From JAPOXR01 sp963662395 (GTDB lineage Bacteria > Pseudomonadota > Alphaproteobacteria > Rhodobacterales > Rhodobacteraceae), in NCBI GenBank assembly GCA_963662395.1, contig OY759511.1:1364001-1428000 (forward strand): DNA of 64,000 bases, read 5' to 3'. Under the pieces are notes generated by a model. That model was not told where the DNA came from and did not search any database. It was given only the letters and a program-made list of their open reading frames with translations. Below, in pieces: positions 57,416-64,000 of this stretch (position 1 is its first letter; the number at the start of each line of letters is the position of its first letter). Made by a program: the position numbers and the translations under genes.

Positions 57416-57640
57416 ATGAGTGTGCCTTCGCCTTTCCGCGATATCGACTCCGGGTCAACCAATCTCGAACTCGCGCTTCTCGAGCATGCGGACAAGAGCG
57501 GCGGCCTTGCCCTGACACCATGTGGCGCGCTCAAACGCGTGCATGTTCTCTGGACTGCGGAGGCGTTCGACTGGCCTGGATACATCATGGTCGTGCTTTA
57601 TCAGTTCAACAGGGTGCTCAACGGAGAGGACGTGTTTGTA
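57416..57640 (+). pseudogene. N-terminal fragment of a gene coupled to hipA
   Basis: Reads MSVPSPFRDIDSGSTNLELALLEHADKSGGLALTPCGALKRVHVLWTAEAFDWPGY to NRVLNGEDVF. The ATG overlaps the hipA stop by one base (TGATG), so it was the third cistron of the hipBA operon. I do not recognise the family; the GGxxLTxxGxLKRxxV pattern suggests a small plasmid- or ICE-borne protein. After about residue 75 the sequence switches abruptly to an SbcC-like frame. Confidence 0.55.
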
Positions 57641-57644
57641 GGGC

Positions 57645-58157
57645 GACAATCCACTTTATCTCAAGCTGGAAACCTATGCGACCGGCGCCATGTTCGATTG
57701 CGTCCTCGAGGCCGCCAATCTCCGGCTCGGGCCGATGACCTCCACCCGGCATCAATTGGAACGCAACGCCGAAGGCGGTCGTGGCAGCCGTGGCCTCGGT
57801 ATCCAGGTCTTCGATGTCCACACCGGCAAGTCGAGAGGAACGGACACTCTATCCGGCGGCGAGATCTTTATCGCGGCGCCGGCCCTCGCCCTGGGGTTCG
57901 CTGATGTCGTCGAGTCGGCGAGCGGAAAAGTCTGCCCCGATACAATCTTCATCGACGAGGGATTCGGAAGTCTCGACACCGAGAACGGTTCAGGCGCGCT
58001 CGACCAGATACTTCACGTCCTGAACAACCTGGTCAAACAATCGCGGGCTGTCGGCCTGATTTCACACATCCCGCTGGTCCAGGAAGCTATTCCGAACGGG
58101 TTCTATGTCCGCAAGAGCCCGACCGGCAGCGCGGTTGAAGAACAAGGGGTTCTATAA
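57645..58157 (+). pseudogene. SbcC-like ATPase, C-terminal fragment
   Basis: The last 170 codons of a Rad50/SbcC-type nuclease ATPase: NPLYLKLETYATGAMFDCVLEAANLRLGPMTSTRHQLERN, ABC signature LSGGEIFIAAPALALGFADVVES, Walker B DTIFIDEGFGSLD, and the H-loop GLISHIPLVQEAIPNG. The N-terminal Walker A and coiled coil are missing. It joins directly to the broken third hip gene, so a deletion or recombination fused two loci here. Confidence 0.85.
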
Positions 58158-58235
58158 TGGCTTTTTGCTATATTCGAAATCAGAGACTCCTGAAAACGCT
58201 CTCACTATATTATATTTGGCATCGCATTATTGGGT

Positions 58236-59074
58236 CCTGTTGACAATCGAATTGCGATTCAGGGCAACCGATGCCATTTCATGCGCAACGACCGCCGAAA
58301 CGGCGGCACGAGCAGTCGAGGCAGATGACGGATGAATGCAGAGGGCGGTGCGGGCGGGCGCCATGCGGGCGCCGGCCTGCCCCATGCTGCCCGGCAAGGC
58401 GACCGGTCCAGGTATCACCGCGGCAGTAGGCAGGATGTTTCCCGAGGCGGTGCTGTGGCGCGACGCACCGGAGCGCTTCGGCAAGGAGGCGCGTCTTCAA
58501 GCGGTTCCGACGCTGGGCGTTCTCGGGTGTCTTCGAACAGGTTGCGGGCGGGCGCCGGATGAGTTCGACCCCGAATGCGTGTTCGCCGGCGGCACCATCG
58601 TCCAGGTACACCGGAAGGCGGCCGGCGCAAGGGGGGCTGCCGGCAGGGTATCGGACGCCCGGGAGGCGGCCTGACCGGCAGGATCGTGGCCATCGCCGAT
58701 GCCCCTGGCTGTCTGGTGCGCTTCGTGATTCTTCCCGGACAGGTGCATGACCTTGCCGGGGTGCCGGAGCCTATGGAGGATTTCTCCTTCGGGACCCTCA
58801 TCGGCGACAGGGCATCGGGTGCCAGACGGCTGATCGAGGAGATCGAGGAAAGCGGAGCGATGGCGGTGATTCCCCCGAGGCGGAGGCGGACATATCCCCG
58901 GGAGATGCATGGAGTGGCGGCACCGGATCGGGAACGTCTTCTCAAGGATCAGGGAGTTCCGCGCCATCGCCACCCGCGAGGGCAAGACCGACGCCGGTTT
59001 CGCCGCGGCGATTCATCTCGTCAGTGGCGTGGTCGCGGCAACATGATTGTCGACAGGCCCTGGTCTGCCTCGGT
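58236..59074 (+). pseudogene. Decayed IS5-like element, inverted copy B
   Basis: Same 839-bp block as 52154-52992, on the opposite strand, with the same disabled transposase frames. Identity extends 14 bp past the recognisable terminal repeat (TGGTCTGCCTCGGT), into what should be flanking host DNA. The two copies therefore arose by duplication of a longer segment, or the mobilised unit includes this tail. Confidence 0.88.
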
Positions 59075-59105
59075 ACCGTGATCCGTCATACCCAGGTGCC
59101 AGGCA

Positions 59106-62100
59106 TCAATCTCCGTACTGCTCACGGCCAAGCCCCCTCACATGTGGCTCGTCGTGTAGCAAATGCCGCAATTCGGAAAGCCAATCTGAATCCCATTCCA
59201 TCGCGCCGGCCACAGCTTCGTCCCAAAGCCGCCGGACTACGCATTCACCATCCCGGAACTGCGGTACTTTCATATCGGCAGTACTCCGCCAGCAATTGGC
59301 AAGAATCTTACAAATGTGCTCGTTGCCTAAATCGGGCACTCTCAGATTTGCAGTTTCCTCGGCACTGTATGTTGGAAATTCCAGTTTTCGCCCAGGATTT
59401 CGCATGAGTTGCAGTCGACCTACTGTCGAATTCAGGGCTACAGCGGCGGCCATCGCCTGTCTCGACATCATGCCTGATGCCGGCATCCAGCCATTTCCCA
59501 CTTACCTGTCCTCGCTGGCAACAGCCGTCAGCCGTGCTGAACTGTTGTCCTGGCCAGCAGTAATCAGCAAGTGTCCTGCCTTCAGGAGGATCTTTCGGGT
59601 TTCCGGATGCTTCTGTTCGCCGGACAGATCTTCATGCGCGATCCACTTCTTGGGAATCCAGTGCTCGTCGGGCATGCAGCAAATCCGGGTCTGACCGTCG
59701 GCGCCCTTGGATTTCAAGATGGGAAAGCTCCCGGGTGAACCAGGAGTCGACACCTCGAACTTGCCGCGCAGCAACTGGCCTGTCGCGGCAGGCATCATGT
59801 TCTGGTCACGAAGGCGCGGCATCCTCTCGTCATTTGCAATCCGAGAAGCTGCCACTGCTAGTTGCGGGGAGCGCCAAACCGCCGCCGACCAGTCGCCTGC
59901 CTCGACCCATTCTGCTGGCCATTCAGACACTTCACCCCAACCGTCCGGCAACGGACCGACCACACAACTTGAAATGCAGCCGTGGAGGCCCGCCGCCTCG
60001 CGCTCATCTGACGGTAGGCGATCAAGGCTGATGATGCGCGTCGGTGGTCTCGTTCCCTCGTGCCGTCGGGCGACAATCATGCTCTCGATGATCGCGGTGT
60101 GCTGGCTGAGATTGATCTGCCTTGGTTGGTGGCAGGTGAGCAATGTGTGGATGTGAAAGCGTTTGGCGAGCACCACGCGCTCCTGCCGCCCCGACGTTGC
60201 CGTCAGCGCGATGGTCGGATTGATCATCGCCAACGTGCCGTCCACGGGATCGAGACACTTGTCGGCAAGTGCGACAAAGAGGGGTCGGATCGAATTCTTG
60301 TCTCCGAAACCCTTCATCTCCGGATCAGCGGCAACCAACCTTTCCTCGAGTGCGTCCGCCATTTTCCGCATGCTGTGCTGAACTTCCCTCTGGAACTTCT
60401 CGCCCATCTTTGAGCGGTTCGTGAATGGTGGATTCATGATGACGATGCGGACATTCCTTGCGGCGTCCACGGCGTCCTCGAGCAAGGGATCATCGGCCGA
60501 CATCTGCATCTGTACAGAGCCCAGACTCGCATCGCCGAAATCCATTTGCCCGATCCTGGGAACGATCGACGATTGGCCTAGCAATTCCAGCGAGCCGACC
60601 TTCACGTGGTCACCTGCCGGTCCATATGGCATTCGATGCAGTTGCATCTTCCTGTAGGCGATGTCGCTGTTGCCTGCAGTCAATTGAGCGGCGGCAAGTT
60701 GCAGTGACACCGGATTGAAATCGAGACCGGATATCACCTCCTCGACCGCCAGCTTCTGCAATTCCGCCTGTCTTTGCCTGCTGGCACCCCGATCAACCGC
60801 CCGCCGTTTCATGTCGGTGAGCATGGCAGCAATAAGAGTTCCCGAACCGCAGGCGAGATCAACGGTACGATGTTCCTTCCATGTCGCATCCGACGTCCAG
60901 TCTGCATCCTCACCGGCGGCATCCAGCGTAAAACGCGCCAGCAGCGCCGCCGCCGGAGGGCGCGAGAAATAAGCGCCGTCTGAAGCCTGGTTGCCCATCA
61001 CCTTGTTGAACAGCGGTCCAGCGTGGTCTGTGCCGAGATCGGCGTAGCCTTCGGCGATCTGTTCTGCCTCACCGGCAAGATGTCGCAGCGCGCGGTTCAA
61101 CCCGGCCCGTCGTCCTTCCCTCCGAACCGCCTCGATAATGTCGATCGCCGGTTCCATCACCGGCAGGAAGTCATGGCGGGTGATGCGACCCCACTGGCTA
61201 TGCAGCTCATCGATCGCCTCTGGTGTGTTCTTCACGGCGTCCATCCCCGAGACTCCAGGCAACCAGCCGCCGGCGGCAATCCGCTGGTGCAGCATGGCCG
61301 CGTTCATCAGCAGCAAGGCGGCGATTGTGCAGCCATCCGCCTGCCCCTTGCGCTTCCTGTCATCCAGGAAATCCAGCCCGAAGTGGCGGTCCAGCATTGC
61401 GTCGAGTTCGTCTTCTTTGAGACATCGCCTTGCCTCGTTGATGCTGTCTTCGAGGATATTGACATCACGCTCGGCACGGTTGCGGGCGAGTCCCGATTGG
61501 GCGAGGAGGTTGACGCTGATGCCGACATCCTCGACCTGGTCAAACAGGCTCCTGATGTGCTGGTCCGCTCGGGCCTTGCGCTCCTTGGCGCGCCACCGTC
61601 GGGCAATCTCTCGGCCAGCCTCACCATTGACCATCTTCCGACCGGTCTTCTTCGACCTGTCGGCATCGACCACCCCCGGTGTTCCGTCTGTTGCCGGTTT
61701 TGATTTGACCGTTCCGGCCTCGCGCAGTTCCACGCTACCGTCATGGCGTCGCATGCCGCTCACGATTCGTTCGGCGGTCAACCCGGAGGACGATTTGGCA
61801 GCGGTGCTGCTATTATTGTCGTCCTTGACCGGAAAAACCTCGGTCAGCGGACGGAACACGTCCTTGGGCTTGGCTTTGCCGACCAGCACCTTCTCGACGT
61901 CGCTTTCTGCCTTTCCGAGCTTGCCGACATGGCCGTAATGCTGGACTCGGCGGTCATCGCCGCCGATGGAAACCATGGTTGCAACGTCTTCCGCCGGAGG
62001 TGCTGGCAGATAGAGCTGCATGAGATCCGACAACTCGTATTCGATGCGGCTGTCATGCGCTCGCAGCGCCAACAGGATCTGCCCGAGTTCCTTCCAACCG

Positions 62101-64000
62101 TCTTCGGGGCCACTGTATCGAAGCCAAGTCTCGGCATCGGTGTTCGGCGGAATGAGGATCGGGCAAATGATGTAGCCCATCTCCTTGTCCGGTGAGCGGC
62201 GCATTACCCGCCCGACGGCCTGGATCACGTCAACGGGCGACTTGCGGGCCTCGAGGAACCCGACTGCCGAAAGGGACGGTGCGTCCACTCCCTCACCGAA
62301 GATCCCGACATTGAGAACCCCGTGCGGGTGTTCGTCAGTGGCACCCATGAGTCGCGCCTTGGCATGTTCGCGCTCTGTAACCCTGCTCCCGGCATCAAGA
62401 TGTTCCAGCCGATAGGACGCTGGCGGTTGATCCGCACCTTCTGCTTCCAGCCTTCGCTGCGTCCAGTCTCGCACCGCCACGGACTCAAGTGCCTTGGTCA
62501 TCTCTTTTGACCTGGCAATCAGGTTCATGAAATTGATCGAGGACCGGACTTCCACTCCCTTCGAGCGCATGGCGCCGCCCATCACCAGGGCCAGCACCAG
62601 CCCCCTGAGAAAATGAGCGGTTGACAATTTCTTGCCGTGTTTCGCCGCCAGTGCATTCGCGGTCTGGTAGGCGTCCTCGTCATTCACACCGATGGCAATG
62701 ATGCGGTAGTCGGTCAGTCAGTCATTGGCGACGGCATCGGCGTAGGACTGGCGGTAGAGTTCGGGTCCGAAAACCGCCTCGTCCGCCATGTCCCGGACCA
62801 CCCAGTCCTTGTTTACCTGGGTCTTTGCGCCGGTGTTGTATACCCTGGGTGTCGCGGTCTGATAGACCCGGTATTTCGCGGGGAACATCTCGTCATCATG
62901 GCAGATGGTGAAATCCCGGAGCTTGTCCGCCAGCTTTGGGATCCGTCTGAGGCCCGCCGTACGATGGGCCTCATCGGCAACTATGACCGAAAGCTTCCTA
63001 CCCCCCCCCCGGATACCAGGGCTTCAGCAATGCGGTGGCTGGACTGGTAGGTGCCGAAAATTACCCCGATGCGGCCATTCTTGTCGGCAACGGCGTCGAT
63101 CCACTTGCCGATCTCGTCGGATTTGGTCGTCACGAGTCCCTTGACCTCGGAAACCGATGCATGTCCGAGATCCGCAGTCGGGTCGGTGGCCAGTTCCTTG
63201 TCTTTGGCGACGCCTTCATCGGAACAGACTGCCAGTGCATTCATTCCGCCCTTGCAATGTGCCAGGAATTCGCTCCGGAGTTGCGCCACGAGTGCAATCG
63301 ACGGACAGAGTACTGCCGAGACCTGTCCCGGCTCCGTAAGTTCCTCAATGATGCGTAATGCTATGAGGGACTTGCCAGTGCCGCACGGCAAGATGACGCG
63401 ACCTCTGGCCCTGCCGTCCTCGTTCAACTTCGCGTGCTCCCGCAACAGAGCGACACTGGTTCCGATCGCTTCTTCCTGCATGCAGTCGCGGGTCCAGCGA
63501 TCGCCGCTGCCGTCGCAATGCGGGCACGACTCAGGCCGGCGCGATCGGTTCAGTTCCTGCTTCCTGAGATCGCTTTCGATGTTGACCAGCGTCACCGGCT
63601 TGTCCCTCACCGTCTTTGCGGCATTGTTGCTGAGCCGGGTATCCCCGATGACGACCAACCAGCGTTCTGCCCAGATTTCGTGGCTAGAAAACGCAAGAAA
63701 GCTGTCAAATTCCTTCTTGGTGATGTCCGCCCCTCTCCCATGCTCGTCCAACTTCCTGGACTTGCACCGGATGGCGATGAACTTGCGGTCGCTTGCCAGC
63801 CTGGCGACATCGTCGCTCCCGATGTGAGGCGTGGTTGGGTAATACTGCTCCCGGTCGGGCCAATCCTGCCAGAGCCAGGCATCGCTGACATCCCAGTCGG
63901 CGATCAGGGTGGCGCGGTCAGCCGTCAGCCGCTCCAGCCACTTGCCGTCGGTCTGATGCGGGCTTGTTTCTTCGATCTCGGCAAAGGCGGCCGAGATCCA
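59106..64000 (-). pseudogene. Fused nuclease-helicase-methyltransferase restriction enzyme, disrupted; runs off the window
   Basis: A very large single-chain restriction-modification enzyme (type ISP-like layout). In order from 64000: FIAIRCKSRKLDEHG, a nuclease-type QxK motif; GRVILPCGTGKSLIAL, helicase Walker A; VIVADEAHR, the DEAH box; and PVDVIQAVGRVMRRSP, helicase motif VI. Then come TVDLACGSGTLIAAML, adenine methyltransferase motif I, and IVIMNPPFTNRSKMG, motif IV. The specificity region ends LNSTVGRLQLMRNPGR and VPDLGNEHICKILANCW. Three lesions break it: a ten-base C run (63001-63010) that shifts the frame just before DEAH, a TGA at 62718-62720 where Trp is expected, and a TAA at 59502-59504 where Tyr is likely. 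The N-terminus lies past 64000. Confidence 0.88.

Larger units (their letters stand above)
54736..57416 (+). pseudogene. hipA: HipA-like kinase toxin, split by an IS256-family element
   Basis: Ser/Thr kinase-fold toxin of the HipA family, which phosphorylates a tRNA-synthetase-type target. Part 1 (54736-55762) has the N-terminal domain (LVVWWNGARVGLLAL), FFEGLLPEASQRTAIAQALG, the phosphate loop LSLAGAQSKLPVV, and the catalytic loop IIGNADAHAKNFGLLY followed by APLYDLLST. Part 2 (57181-57416) is the last 79 codons, RTLEELYPADLEKFAK to SRLKS. Removing the IS and one 8-bp duplicate gives MKIGGRRTLEELY in frame. It is now interrupted before the C-terminal helical region, so the toxin is probably inactive while the antitoxin is intact. 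Confidence 0.93.

Noticed and set aside
1..64000. CRISPR arrays, tRNA or rRNA genes
   Set aside because: I saw no regularly spaced repeats, tRNA-like cloverleaf or rRNA signature when reading; short tRNAs cannot be fully excluded by eye.

Overview
The window reads as high-GC alphaproteobacterial DNA, most like marine Rhodobacterales or Rhodospirillales. The reasons are the gene content (fused DppD-DppF-type ATPases, choline sulfatase, an M24 protein resembling DMSP lyase DddP, a COG5598 methyltransferase) and the base composition. This placement is an inference; there is no rRNA or other marker. The window is unusually full of insertion sequences and disrupted genes: nine IS elements or remnants from at least seven families. 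That pattern suggests a genome undergoing IS expansion and gene decay.

Layout. (1) 1-4520: a BMP-family periplasmic binding protein, then a translationally coupled minus-strand operon of an M19 dipeptidase-like protein, a 562-aa protein of unknown function and a DUF3726 protein. (2) 4886-34163: a catabolic island cut up by mobile DNA. Its genes are a VOC protein, two SDR-type enzymes, a decayed GlxA/AraC regulator, a PuuE-like allantoinase, a fused two-domain ABC ATPase, an MFS permease, a dihydropyrimidinase/hydantoinase, a 2OG-Fe(II) oxygenase, DppB/DppC permeases, a Tat-exported binding protein, a D-2-hydroxyacid dehydrogenase, an MttB-family methyltransferase, a DddP-like M24 enzyme and another SDR. 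Insertions include two near-identical IS5 copies, an IS1634-type element, a patch of IS630, DruA-IS4 and IS21 debris between perfect 331-bp repeats, and an ISKra4 element inside mttB.

(3) 35114-52002: a second, intact catabolic region. Choline sulfatase and a GMC dehydrogenase feed choline/betaine metabolism. A DapA-like lyase follows. Then come a six-gene minus-strand operon (M24 ectoine-hydrolase-like protein, binding protein, DppB, DppC, fused DppDF, M20 protein) and a divergent operon of a carbamoyl-amino-acid hydrolase, a D-2-hydroxyacid dehydrogenase and 5-oxoprolinase subunits PxpB and PxpC, with PxpA convergent. Regions 2 and 3 repeat one design: a peptide-type ABC transporter with a fused ATPase, a cyclic-amide or carbamoyl hydrolase, an M24 enzyme and a D-2-hydroxyacid dehydrogenase. 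This suggests import and ring-opening of small nitrogenous compounds such as ureides, hydantoins or compatible solutes.

(4) 52154-59074: two identical decayed IS5-like copies in inverted orientation bracket a plasmid- or ICE-like segment. It holds a broken tyrosine integrase, a hipBA toxin-antitoxin locus with palindromic operators, an IS256 element inside hipA, a truncated third gene coupled to hipA, and an SbcC-like fragment. (5) 59106-64000: a very large fused nuclease-helicase-methyltransferase restriction enzyme on the minus strand. It runs off the window and is broken by two stop codons and a frameshift at a ten-base C/G homopolymer.

No tRNA, rRNA or CRISPR array was seen.
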